The translations under genes and the position numbers were made by a program. Under the pieces are notes generated by a model that searched no databases, had not been told where the DNA came from, and was given only the letters and a program-made list of their open reading frames with translations. Below are positions 8,453 through 16,530 of a DNA stretch of 64,000 nucleotides, one piece after another (the first letter of the stretch is position 1; every line of letters begins with the position of its first letter). This stretch comes from JACKCB01 sp964452775 (GTDB lineage: Bacteria > Chloroflexota > Anaerolineae > Promineifilales > Promineifilaceae): assembly GCA_964452775.1 (NCBI GenBank), contig CAYVQP010000015.1, forward strand, positions 1 to 64,000, in the 5' to 3' direction.

Positions 8453-10327
8453 ATGTCATATTCACCGCCTGTCCGCGTCCAAGAAATATTGCAAAATCTG
8501 CCGTCCCGTCCCGGTGTGTACATGCACAAGGACGATCGCGGGCAGATTCTCTATGTGGGCAAGTCGGTCAACTTGCGCTCGCGCGTGCGCTCCTACTTCG
8601 CGGCTACGGTGGATTCATACAAGACGAGCCAGCTGCGCAGAAAGATCGCCGACATCGAGATCATCACCACCGACTCGGAGCTGGAAGCGTTGTTGCTGGA
8701 GACGACGCTGATCAAGAAGCACAAGCCCCAGTACAACATCCGGCTGAAAGACGACAAGCGCTATCCCTACATCAAGGTGCATTGGGACCAGCCGTTTCCA
8801 AAATTGACTGTCACCCGGCGCATGGCCCGCGACGGCGCGCGTTACTTTGGCCCCTATACGTCCGTGTGGGCGGTGCACCAGACGCTAGACCTGCTGCGGA
8901 AGATATTCCCTTATCTTACCTGTGACCGGGAGATAACCGGCAAAGACGAACGGGCCTGCCTCTACTTCGACATTAAGCTGTGCAACGCGCCATGCATCGG
9001 CAACGTCAACCAGCAGGAATATCGGGCAATGATCCAGCAGCTGATGGATTTCCTGGACGGCAAATCCGACTACATCATTCGGGACATCGAGGCCAGGATG
9101 AACGGCGCGGCAGAGGCGCTGCAATTCGAACAGGCCGCCTATTATCGCGACCAGGTTATCGCCATCGAGAAGGTGGTGCAAAAGCAGAAGGTCATCTCTA
9201 ACGAACACACCGACCAGGATGTGATCGCCTTTGCCCGAGACGATGGCGACGCCTGCGTGCAGGTGTTCTTCATCCGCTATGGCCGGCTAATCGGCCGGGA
9301 ATATTTCCTGCTGGAAGGCACGGAACACGAGTCGGATGCTACCGTATTGCAGGAGTTCCTGACGCAGTTCTACGATGAGGCGGCGCACATTCCTAGGGAA
9401 GTGCTCTTGCCGCATGACGTAGAGGAAGCGCAGATCATTGAACAATGGCTGCGTCAGAAGCGCAGCCAGAAGGTGACCATTACCGTCCCGCAGCGGGGGA
9501 AAAAGAAGGAGCTGGTGGAAATGGCGACCACCAACGCCGGCGACACGCTGGCCACGCTGCGACAGCAGTGGGCGGCCGACCGCTCCCGGCATGTGGCGGC
9601 GATCAGCGAATTACAGGAGGCGTTACACCTGCCCCAGCCGCCGGCGCGCATCGAATGCTACGACATCAGCCACACCCAGGGCACGCAGACCGTCGGGGCG
9701 ATGGTGGTGTTTACGCAAGGTGCGCCGCGCAAGAGCGACTACCGGCGCTTTAGCGTGAAAACGGTGGGCAATGATGACTATGGAGCGATGCGAGAGGTGC
9801 TGACTCGCCGTTTCCAGCGCTACCAGGAATCAGCCAACGGCGAACTGGATGATCTCAGCCAGATCGGGAAGTTGAAGAAGGAAGCAGCCTGGTCGCTGCT
9901 GCCGGACCTGCTCATTGTAGACGGCGGCAAGGGACAACTGGCGACGGCGATGGAAGTGCTGGAGCAGTTCGATTTGACCGGAGTCGTGCCACTCGCCGGC
10001 CTGGCCAAGCGCGAGGAAGAGATTTTCGTGCCCGGCATGATGCAGTCTATCCTGCTGCCCAGTCGCTCTGAAGCGCTATATCTCGTGCAGCGCGTGCGGG
10101 ATGAAGCGCACCGCTTTGCCAACGAGGGTCACCGCAAGCAACGCAGCAAGGCCGGCACTGCGTCCATCCTGGATAGCATCCCCGGCGTAGGACCGAACCG
10201 GCGCAAAGCCCTATTGGAGCGCTTCGGTTCGCTGGATGATATCCGCCGCGCAACCGTTGAGGAGATCGCCACCGTTCCTGGCATTCCGTATGTGGTCGCC
10301 GAAGCAGTAAAAGCGCAACTGAATTAG
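8453..10327 (+). CDS. uvrC: excinuclease ABC subunit C
   Basis: A 624-residue UvrC, the nuclease that makes both incisions in nucleotide excision repair. Residues 14-95 form the GIY-YIG domain (SRPGVYMH, ILYVGKSVNLRSRVRSYF). A UVR motif (about 200-235, RMNGAAEALQFEQAAYYRDQ) binds UvrB. The RNase H-like C-terminal nuclease carries CYDISHTQGTQTVGAMVVF, and LLIVDGGKGQLATA contains a catalytic Asp. Two helix-hairpin-helix motifs close the protein (SIPGVGPNRRKALLERFGS). The start is placed at ATG 8453 because the promoter lies directly upstream; a longer reading would overlap the oxidase gene. Confidence 0.96.
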   Translation: MSYSPPVRVQEILQNLPSRPGVYMHKDDRGQILYVGKSVNLRSRVRSYFAATVDSYKTSQLRRKIADIEIITTDSELEALLLETTLIKKHKPQYNIRLKDDKRYPYIKVHWDQPFPKLTVTRRMARDGARYFGPYTSVWAVHQTLDLLRKIFPYLTCDREITGKDERACLYFDIKLCNAPCIGNVNQQEYRAMIQQLMDFLDGKSDYIIRDIEARMNGAAEALQFEQAAYYRDQVIAIEKVVQKQKVISNEHTDQDVIAFARDDGDACVQVFFIRYGRLIGREYFLLEGTEHESDATVLQEFLTQFYDEAAHIPREVLLPHDVEEAQIIEQWLRQKRSQKVTITVPQRGKKKELVEMATTNAGDTLATLRQQWAADRSRHVAAISELQEALHLPQPPARIECYDISHTQGTQTVGAMVVFTQGAPRKSDYRRFSVKTVGNDDYGAMREVLTRRFQRYQESANGELDDLSQIGKLKKEAAWSLLPDLLIVDGGKGQLATAMEVLEQFDLTGVVPLAGLAKREEEIFVPGMMQSILLPSRSEALYLVQRVRDEAHRFANEGHRKQRSKAGTASILDSIPGVGPNRRKALLERFGSLDDIRRATVEEIATVPGIPYVVAEAVKAQLN

Positions 10328-10470
10328 GGTAGTTAAACCGCCTTCCCAGGACGCCCAAGAGCGGCAACTGCACGGGAGCCGTCGCCGACCGCGGACTTAG
10401 CGCACACAATCCAGGTTCCCCAGACAAAGTGCGCCCATGGCCCATTCCACAAAATTGTGGGCAAAAAGTA

Positions 10471-10519
10471 TTGACAGATTAGCTCATATGTTCTATTATC
10501 GAATTAGAACGTTTGTTCT
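10471..10519 (+). promoter_or_regulatory. consensus promoter overlapped by a LexA-type operator
   Basis: TTGACA (10471-10476), a 17-bp spacer and TATTAT (10494-10499) form a near-perfect sigma-70-type promoter. The predicted start, about 10506, lies inside a perfect palindrome AGAACGTTTGTTCT (10506-10519). This matches GAAC-N4-GTTC, the LexA box of Gram-positives that is also known from the Chloroflexota member Dehalococcoides. A further half, GTTCTA at 10490, pairs with TAGAAC at 10505. The gene starts at 10546 after a GAGGAGG ribosome-binding site. Confidence 0.75.
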
Positions 10520-10545
10520 TACTAGTTTCAATCGAGGAGGTCCAC

Positions 10546-11412
10546 ATGTCTACATTGAGCGTAAATCTTGAGCGGCGGCTCGCCGGTACTAATCTCCGGC
10601 CCAGGCAACTGGTAGTAGCAGGCATTCTGGTCATCGCCCTTATCGCCTTTGAGCTATTCAACTTTGATACGACTCGCTTTGCCCTGGAGAATCTTTTGGG
10701 TGAGATGGTATTCATGGGGGTAGCCTGGGCTACCATCCTGGCGATTGCCTTCTGCGGCATAGACCTGGCCGGGCTGGTACGCCTATTCTCGCCGCAACAG
10801 GGCAAGGAGCAACCGAAAGAGGTGTGGTATCTGATGGGCGCGTGGCTGCTGGGAGCGACCATGAATGCAGTCATGACCTGGTGGGCGGTCTCCTTGACGT
10901 TGTTGGACCACAATCTGGGCAACGAAGTGTTAAGCCGGGAACAATTGGTCCGCTTTGTGCCGATCTTTGTGGCTATTCTCGTCTGGCTGACGCGCATTCT
11001 GTTCATTGGATCGCTGTCAATGGCGAGCGGACACATTGTAAGCCAACGACGTAGCGAGAAACGCGCGCCGGCCGGCGCGGCCGTTGCCGGCCAGGCCGCC
11101 GAGCGTCAACAGAACGTCCCTGCGGTCCGGACGAACCAGACGCCGGTCAGGCAACCCACGCAGGCTGCACCGCTCCCTGCTCGGCAGGCAACGCCCGTCC
11201 CAGGGTCTACGACGGTTACGGCGCCGGCTGCTATGCCATCGGCAGTACCTGCCACCAGGAACCCGGCTGCGCCGTCCAGACCGGCCCCTAACCCGGTGAC
11301 GCCCACCACGCGACAGCCGGTCTCAGACCCAACGCGCGTGAAGCAGAGACCGCCGCGACCCGGCATGAGCCCTTCCTCCCTAAACGCCAGTAGCCGCGCA
11401 CCACGCTTTTAG
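10546..11412 (+). CDS. four-helix integral membrane protein with proline-rich tail, possible SOS target
   Basis: A 288-residue protein of unknown family. Four hydrophobic segments are visible at about residues 21-40, 52-72, 92-116 and 136-158. They are followed by a hydrophilic tail of about 120 residues rich in Pro, Ala, Thr and Arg (repeated A-P-x-P and T-x-P patterns), probably disordered. ATG 10546 has GAGGAGG at an ideal distance. The next gene, a lytic transglycosylase, starts 18 bp after the stop, so the two form one operon under the 10471 promoter and its LexA-like box. No named family is recognised. A role in building or opening an envelope-spanning structure together with the muramidase is an inference. 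Confidence 0.8.
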   Translation: MSTLSVNLERRLAGTNLRPRQLVVAGILVIALIAFELFNFDTTRFALENLLGEMVFMGVAWATILAIAFCGIDLAGLVRLFSPQQGKEQPKEVWYLMGAWLLGATMNAVMTWWAVSLTLLDHNLGNEVLSREQLVRFVPIFVAILVWLTRILFIGSLSMASGHIVSQRRSEKRAPAGAAVAGQAAERQQNVPAVRTNQTPVRQPTQAAPLPARQATPVPGSTTVTAPAAMPSAVPATRNPAAPSRPAPNPVTPTTRQPVSDPTRVKQRPPRPGMSPSSLNASSRAPRF

Positions 11413-11430
11413 TTGATTCGAGGATAAATC

Positions 11431-12225
11431 ATGGCACTCAGCACGAAGTATCAAAACAATATTCAACCTATCGCGCTTTCCCTCCCGTTTGGTGGGCATG
11501 TCGAGGCGAACGACGGTGATCCCTTGCAGAAGCGCGCGTTGGTGTTGCTCATTTCTTTGATGATTGTGATGCCGCTGACCGTCGTTGGGCTGTACTTGTT
11601 GGGTGACTCCGGCGCGCGCACTGTGTACGCCGCCCCGGAGGCAAACCCGGTCGCGACTGCCCAGCCGGCCGCCCCCGAGCTAACCGAGACAGGCGGAATA
11701 GGCGGCGCGACGACTGCGCTTGTCTCTACCGCCGCGCTGGCTCCAATTTTTGCGCCGGAAGTTCTGCACTGGACGCCACAGATTCTTCAATGGGCCGCGG
11801 ATTACGAGCTGGACCCGAACTTGGTGGCGATCATCATGCAGGTGGAATCTTGCGGAGATCCGGACGCAGTTTCCGGCGCCGGCGCGCAGGGGCTTTTCCA
11901 GGTAATGCCCTTCCACTTCTCCGCCGGCGAGAACATGACCGATCCCGAAACCAATGCCCGACGCGGCCTGAACTACTTTGTAGAGGGCTTGCGCTATCAT
12001 GACGGGGACATTGGGCGCACATTCGCCGGTTACAACGGCGGACATGGCACCTCGGCAAAGAACTGGAGCTTGTGGCCCAGCGAGACGCAACGATATTACA
12101 CCTGGACCACCGGCATCTACGAGGACATTCAGGCCGGGCTCAACCCCAGCCCTACGCTGGAAGCGTGGATGGCTGCCGGCGGCGCGGGTTTGTGCCAGCA
12201 GGCCGCGAGCCGGATTGGCATGTAG
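11431..12225 (+). CDS. membrane-anchored lytic transglycosylase (SLT domain)
   Basis: A 264-residue protein. One membrane helix (about residues 35-57) is followed by an Ala/Pro-rich linker, then a goose-type lysozyme/SLT domain from about residue 110 that cleaves peptidoglycan. The catalytic Glu139 lies in IIMQVESCGDPDAVS; GAQGLFQVMPFHF and FAGYNGG are the conserved SLT motifs that follow. The catalytic domain should face outward. It is the second gene of the operon that begins at 10546 and shares its promoter. The pairing with a multi-helix membrane protein resembles local wall-opening enzymes of secretion or conjugation machines, but no such machine is encoded nearby. Confidence 0.88.
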   Translation: MALSTKYQNNIQPIALSLPFGGHVEANDGDPLQKRALVLLISLMIVMPLTVVGLYLLGDSGARTVYAAPEANPVATAQPAAPELTETGGIGGATTALVSTAALAPIFAPEVLHWTPQILQWAADYELDPNLVAIIMQVESCGDPDAVSGAGAQGLFQVMPFHFSAGENMTDPETNARRGLNYFVEGLRYHDGDIGRTFAGYNGGHGTSAKNWSLWPSETQRYYTWTTGIYEDIQAGLNPSPTLEAWMAAGGAGLCQQAASRIGM

Positions 12226-12236
12226 TAAGGACGCGA

Positions 12237-12301
12237 AAACTTCGCGGGTCATCCTCGGCAATCTCGTGCTGGACTTGGCTAGGCGAGCTCTGCGGGGTTC
12301 T
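12237..12301. repeat. palindromic intergenic element, copy 3 (degenerate)
   Basis: Left arm AAACTTCGCGGGTC (from 12237) and right arm AGCTCTGCGGGGTTC (ending 12300) are diverged versions of the 65-bp element arms; the overall span (64-65 bp) is preserved. It starts 11 bp after the lytic transglycosylase stop codon. Confidence 0.65.
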
Positions 12302-12308
12302 CAGTTGA

Positions 12309-12340
12309 GCAAGGAGCGCGGCCGCCGCCGCGCTCCTTGC
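12309..12340 (+). terminator. strong GC hairpin downstream of the lytic transglycosylase
   Basis: GCAAGGAGCGCGG (12309-12321) and CCGCGCTCCTTGC (12328-12340) form a perfect 13-bp stem with a 6-nt loop. No T-tract follows, so it is at best a non-canonical terminator. It ends 3 bp before the -35 box of the next gene. Confidence 0.5.
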
Positions 12341-12343
12341 GTG

Positions 12344-12371
12344 TTGACTGCCCCTGGCTAGCCGTTATACT
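12344..12371 (+). promoter_or_regulatory. promoter of the UPF0173 hydrolase gene
   Basis: TTGACT (12344-12349), 16-bp spacer, TATACT (12366-12371). Transcription would begin near 12378, giving a leader of about 40 nt with an AGGAGG ribosome-binding site at 12408-12413 before ATG 12419. Confidence 0.7.
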
Positions 12372-12418
12372 CTTACGCTGATCATTGACGTCGTTTGACT
12401 GCGAAACAGGAGGTAAGC

Positions 12419-13105
12419 ATGTCGGTTTCGATTACGTGGCATGGGCATTCGACCTTTACAGTTGACGTAGACGGCATCAAGCTGCTGGTGGATCCATACT
12501 TCGATGACAACCCTTCTGCAATTGTGGCCGCCAGGGACGTGCAGGCGGACTACATTCTGCTGACCCATGGGCATTTCGATCATGTCACCGATGCGCTTCC
12601 GATTGCATTACGCACCGGCGCAAAGGTGATTGCCAATTTTGAGATTGTGCACTGGGTGACAGGCAAAGGGTATGCCAATTGTCACGGGCAGCATATCGGC
12701 GGCGGCTGTGCGCATGATTGCGGTCATGTAAAGTTTACTCCGGCGTTGCATGGCTCGATGTTGCCGGACGGTAGTTATGGCGGCATGCCGGTTGGGTTAC
12801 TGCTGACCGTTGGTGGGAAGAGGATTTACATTTCCGGCGATACCGGGCTGTTTTCGGACATGGCCTTGATTGGCGAGGCCGGCCTGGATGTGGCAGTGGT
12901 TTGCATTGGTGATAATTTCACCATGGGGCCGGAGGATTCGGTGCGGGCGTTGCAGTATCTGAAGCCGAAGTATGCGATCCCTTGCCACTACAACACCTGG
13001 CCCCTCATTGCTGTTGATGTGGAGCTTTGGGCCAGACAGGTTGCGGAGAATACGGGCAGCCGGCCGGTCGTGCTGGAGGTCGAGAGCAGTTTCGTTGTTC
13101 CTTGA
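12419..13105 (+). CDS. UPF0173 metal-dependent hydrolase (metallo-beta-lactamase fold)
   Basis: A 228-residue protein of the UPF0173/UlaG-like metallo-beta-lactamase superfamily. It starts ITWHGHSTF (residues 4-12) and carries the dinuclear metal motif LLTHGHFDHVTD (about 43-54). Further ligands are in IYISGDTGLFSDMA and near the end in AIPCHYNTWP, all typical of UPF0173. Family members are cytoplasmic hydrolases of mostly unknown substrate. The ATG at 12419 is fixed by an AGGAGG 5 nt upstream, and the gene has its own promoter (12344-12371). It appears monocistronic; a lipoprotein gene follows 113 bp later. Confidence 0.9.
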   Translation: MSVSITWHGHSTFTVDVDGIKLLVDPYFDDNPSAIVAARDVQADYILLTHGHFDHVTDALPIALRTGAKVIANFEIVHWVTGKGYANCHGQHIGGGCAHDCGHVKFTPALHGSMLPDGSYGGMPVGLLLTVGGKRIYISGDTGLFSDMALIGEAGLDVAVVCIGDNFTMGPEDSVRALQYLKPKYAIPCHYNTWPLIAVDVELWARQVAENTGSRPVVLEVESSFVVP

Positions 13106-13218
13106 GTGTCTGTGTTTTCGGTTATTTCGCGCTTTGGGATTGACTTGGCTTGATTGGTGCACGGGCGGACCTGTTAGAGTGTGTGTCGGGTGTGCCCGAA
13201 TCATGTGAAGGAGACAAG

Positions 13219-14370
13219 ATGAACAGGCAGTTCAGGTGGCTGGTAGTGCTGATTGTGTTGTTGGGTCTGGTTAGCCTGGCCTGTAATGCGATCACCGGCG
13301 GAGGGGATGAGGGCGACGAGAATGCCGATTCCAGCGTGTTGCCGGGGTCTGATAATGATGACGGGAGCAACGAAGTTGATGACGGCTCGAATACGGAGGA
13401 TGCAGCAACGACTGAGGGGCCGCAAACTCTGGATTTATTCGGCCTGACGTCTGGTCTGGCAAGTATTAACAGCTATCGGCTGCGCGCCGAAATTACGGTT
13501 CAGGCAGCTGAAGACAGCGGCGCAGCGCCCATCGTAGTTTCCATGGAAACGGCAACAGTGGTCGATCCGCCGGCATTCCAGAGTGACGTTTCGATTGCCG
13601 GGGATGAGACGATGGCCGGCATGGGTAACATCCAGCTCATTCAGATTGGCGACACCACTTATTCCAATGTCCCCGGTGTCGGTTGCGTGTCGGGATCACT
13701 GGCGGATTTGGGGACCAACGCGAACCCCTTCGCGAACCTGCTGGAATCCGGACAGATTTTGGGTGATGTCAGCGGGGCAACGCGCGTATTGCCGGACGAG
13801 AACATCAATGGTGTCGATACCTACCACTTTACCTTTGATGAGAGTGCCATGACTGATCCCAGCAACGAGCTGGAATCGGTAACCGGTCACGTCTATGTCG
13901 CAAAGGAAGGCGGATATGTGGTGCGGCTGGTGATGGATGCCGTTGGCCAGCTAGAGTTACCGGGAGCTGACTTTTCCCAGCCGGGCAATATACACTTTGA
14001 AGTGAATACGTCCGATGTTAACGCGCCAATCGAGATTCTGGCGCCGGAAAACTGCGCATCCTTTGATTTCGACATCCCGGACTTGGGCCTGGATACAGAC
14101 GCGGCCGCATCGCCTTATCCGGTGTTGGATGGTGCGCAGCAGCTCATCGTGCTGAATGACATCGTCAATTACCAGACCGATGCGCCATTTGACGATGTCG
14201 TCGCTTACTATCAGGCGGAGATGCCCGCAGCCGGCTACACGGCGGATACAGCAAGAACGTTGATCAGCGATGGGGTGGCTACACTGTTTTTCACTCGCGA
14301 TGACGTTAGCTACCTGGTGTCTGTGACCGATTCGAACGGCACCATTCTCGTGGTCATTACGCCGCAGTAA
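13219..14370 (+). CDS. secreted lipoprotein of unknown function
   Basis: A 383-residue predicted lipoprotein. A lysine/arginine-poor start (MNRQFRW), a hydrophobic stretch and the lipobox LVSLAC (Cys at about residue 22) are followed by an acidic, low-complexity linker full of Asp, Glu, Gly and Asn. The remaining 300 residues look like an all-beta/alpha sandwich. The stretch ASINSYRLRAEITVQ recalls LolA/LppX-type lipid-carrier folds, but the resemblance is weak and no specific family is claimed. ATG 13219 follows AAGGAGA. A rho-independent terminator closes the unit at 14440-14470. Confidence 0.8.
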   Translation: MNRQFRWLVVLIVLLGLVSLACNAITGGGDEGDENADSSVLPGSDNDDGSNEVDDGSNTEDAATTEGPQTLDLFGLTSGLASINSYRLRAEITVQAAEDSGAAPIVVSMETATVVDPPAFQSDVSIAGDETMAGMGNIQLIQIGDTTYSNVPGVGCVSGSLADLGTNANPFANLLESGQILGDVSGATRVLPDENINGVDTYHFTFDESAMTDPSNELESVTGHVYVAKEGGYVVRLVMDAVGQLELPGADFSQPGNIHFEVNTSDVNAPIEILAPENCASFDFDIPDLGLDTDAAASPYPVLDGAQQLIVLNDIVNYQTDAPFDDVVAYYQAEMPAAGYTADTARTLISDGVATLFFTRDDVSYLVSVTDSNGTILVVITPQ

Positions 14371-14439
14371 TAGTCGTCGGAGTAAGCACCCGCCAGGCAA
14401 CGGGCCTGGGTCAGGTAGAGCTTAAATCAGCAGCCATGT

Positions 14440-14470
14440 AAAACCGCCAGCCTCGCTGGCGGTTTTCTTG
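14440..14470 (+). terminator. rho-independent terminator after the lipoprotein gene
   Basis: AAAACCGCCAGC (14440-14451), 3-nt loop, GCTGGCGGTTTT (14455-14466), followed by CTTG. A textbook stem with A and T tracts on both sides, so it could work in both directions. Confidence 0.92.
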
Positions 14471-14594
14471 TCCGGCAAGGGTCATGGGGTCGCCCAGGAA
14501 ATTCAGTGAAAGAGCAGATGCGCTACGATCGTCCTGAACAACCGTCACTCAGGCCGGGCCAGCCTTATGTCAAGCTAAACTCCCTTGCCTGAGC

Positions 14595-14623
14595 TTGTCA
14601 GTTCACTGCGCTATCGCTAGACT
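14595..14623 (+). promoter_or_regulatory. promoter of the ABC-2 exporter operon
   Basis: TTGTCA (14595-14600), 17-bp spacer, TAGACT (14618-14623). The predicted start of transcription is only a few bases before ATG 14634, so the mRNA has almost no leader. This supports starting the protein at 14634 rather than further upstream. Confidence 0.55.
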
Positions 14624-14633
14624 TCCACCCGTT

Positions 14634-15653
14634 ATGACCCCGGCGATAGAAGTTGAGAAGCTGAGCAAGCAATTCGAGAAGCCGCGCGGCTGGAGGCGCA
14701 TCGCCCGGCGTCCACCGGTGACCGCCGTCAAGGAGGTGAGCTTTTCCGTGCCGCGCGGCGAGCTGTTTGGCCTGCTGGGTCCAAATGGAGCCGGCAAGAC
14801 GACGCTGGTGAAGATGCTCTGCACATTGATCCTGCCCACCAGCGGCCGGGCCACGGTTAACGGCTTCTCGTTGAGCGATGACGCGGCGATCCGCGCCGCC
14901 GTGGGGTTGGTGGTGACGGATGAGCGCAGCTTCTACTGGCGACTGCCGGGACGGGAAAACCTGACCTTTTTCGCTGCCATGCACAATATGTTTGGCCGGA
15001 CTGCGGAACAGCGAGTCGAGGAGGTGCTGGCAGCGGTTGACCTGACGGAGCGGGCGGAAGATTTGTTTAGCAGTTACTCCTCCGGCTTGAAACAGCGGTT
15101 GGCAATCGCACGCAGCCTGCTACATAGGCCGCAAATCCTTTTTCTGGATGAACCCAGCCGCAGCCTGGACCCTGTGGCCACCCAGCGACTACATGAACTA
15201 ATCCGGGAACTGGTGGCCCAACAGGGGATGACTATCTTCTTGATCACGCATGACCTGGCGGAAGCGGAAAAATTGTGCGACCGGGTGGCTGTGATGCACG
15301 AGGGGCGCATTCAGGCAATGGGCCGGCCGGCGGATCTGCGACATCAATTAGCGCGCCGCTTCCAATATCAGGTGCAGGTAATGGAGCTGCCGGAAGCGGC
15401 CGGCGAGGCGTTGAAGCCGGTGCTGCCGGACTTGCGGGTGTCCACCGAGGCCGGCCGGCTGCATCTGCTCTTTCAAGCGGGCGAGACAGACGGCACGTTG
15501 ACGCGAGTGCTGGACACACTGCACGCAGAGGGTGTGCAGATATTGAACATTGTGGCCGCGCCGCCTACGTTGGAGGAAGTCTTCGCTTACCACGTCAGCT
15601 TTGCCGGGGTCGCCGAGCATGATGACACGAACGACGGGAGCCGGACAGACTGA
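14634..15653 (+). CDS. ABC transporter ATP-binding protein (ABC-2 type export)
   Basis: A 339-residue ATPase subunit. Walker A is GLLGPNGAGKTTLVKML, the Q-loop region follows at VVTDERSFYWRLPGRENL, the signature is SSYSSGLKQRLAIARSLL (S-S-G-L-K-Q in place of LSGGQ, common in ABC-2 exporters), and Walker B is ILFLDEPSRSLDP. The His switch is ITHDLAEAE. The C-terminal 100 residues are the accessory domain common in drug/polysaccharide exporters of the NatA/CcmA type. The stop overlaps the start of the permease gene by one base (TGATG), which indicates translational coupling. The exported substrate is unknown. Confidence 0.92.
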   Translation: MTPAIEVEKLSKQFEKPRGWRRIARRPPVTAVKEVSFSVPRGELFGLLGPNGAGKTTLVKMLCTLILPTSGRATVNGFSLSDDAAIRAAVGLVVTDERSFYWRLPGRENLTFFAAMHNMFGRTAEQRVEEVLAAVDLTERAEDLFSSYSSGLKQRLAIARSLLHRPQILFLDEPSRSLDPVATQRLHELIRELVAQQGMTIFLITHDLAEAEKLCDRVAVMHEGRIQAMGRPADLRHQLARRFQYQVQVMELPEAAGEALKPVLPDLRVSTEAGRLHLLFQAGETDGTLTRVLDTLHAEGVQILNIVAAPPTLEEVFAYHVSFAGVAEHDDTNDGSRTD

Positions 15654-16453
15654 TGCGCCTGATGTGGGCATTCTTTCTACGCGACCTGCATACCGAGCTG
15701 AGTTATCGCCTCTCGTTTATCATGAGCATTGTGGGCGTCTTTTTCAGCTCGCTGACCTTTTACTTCGTATCGTTGCTGGTGGGAAGCGATTCGCCGGCCC
15801 TGGCAAGCTATGGCGGCGACTACTTCGCTTTCGTGATCATCGGGGTAGCGTTCGGCGGCTACTTTGGTCTCGGCCTGAACGGATTTGCCCGGGCGCTGCG
15901 CGAGGCGCAAACCACCGGCACGCTGGAGGCGATGTTGATGACCCCGGCTTCCCTGTCGCGGATCATCATCGGCTCAGCTACCTGGAGCTACGCCTTTACT
16001 ACCTTTCGCGTCTTCGTCTATCTGCTGGTGGGCACGTTGCTGCTGGGCTTGAGCTTTAGTGGGGCAAATTACCTGGGGGCGTTCGCGGCCCTTATCCTCT
16101 CGATTATTGCCTTTGCCAGTCTGGGCATTATTGCGGCGAGCGTGATCATGATCATCAAACGCGGCGACCCGGTGACCAGCCTATTCGGCAGTGTGTCCAC
16201 GCTGGTGGGCGGCGTACTTTATCCGGTGGAGATCCTGCCGCCGGCTCTGCAGAAGTTGGCGGCGCTGTTGCCGATCACTTACGCCCTGCACGCGATGAGG
16301 GAGGCGCTGCTTAATGGAGCCGGCTGGGCGGAGTTGCTGCCGGACCTGCTGATCCTCTCCCTGTTCTGCGTGGTCCTTTTTCCGCTTTCGCTTTGGTCCT
16401 TTCGTTTTGCGGTCGGGCGGGCGCGAAGCGAAGGGACGCTGGCCCACTATTAA
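15653..16453 (+). CDS. ABC-2 type transporter permease
   Basis: A 266-residue membrane protein with six predicted helices and the ABC-2 family signature toward the C-terminus (SLFGSVSTLVGGVLYPVEILPPALQKLAALLPITYALHAMREALL). It forms the membrane channel for the ATPase encoded immediately upstream, with which it shares a TGATG junction. The ATG at 15653 is fixed by that overlap. The two genes are enough for a homodimeric exporter; the substrate (lipid-linked glycan, drug or peptide) cannot be inferred. It converges on the ugd gene, 77 bp away. Confidence 0.9.
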   Translation: MRLMWAFFLRDLHTELSYRLSFIMSIVGVFFSSLTFYFVSLLVGSDSPALASYGGDYFAFVIIGVAFGGYFGLGLNGFARALREAQTTGTLEAMLMTPASLSRIIIGSATWSYAFTTFRVFVYLLVGTLLLGLSFSGANYLGAFAALILSIIAFASLGIIAASVIMIIKRGDPVTSLFGSVSTLVGGVLYPVEILPPALQKLAALLPITYALHAMREALLNGAGWAELLPDLLILSLFCVVLFPLSLWSFRFAVGRARSEGTLAHY

Positions 16454-16530
16454 GAGGGCGCAGCGTCCCGTGTGATCATGCATTAACAGGCGTGGCCATT
16501 GAGCCGGCGGCGCGCCTGACAGGGAGTCAA

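Noticed and set aside
13140..13180. A promoter for the lipoprotein gene built on TTGACT at 13140
   Set aside because: No -10 box lies at an acceptable distance; candidate -10 sequences are 18-28 bp off with poor matches.
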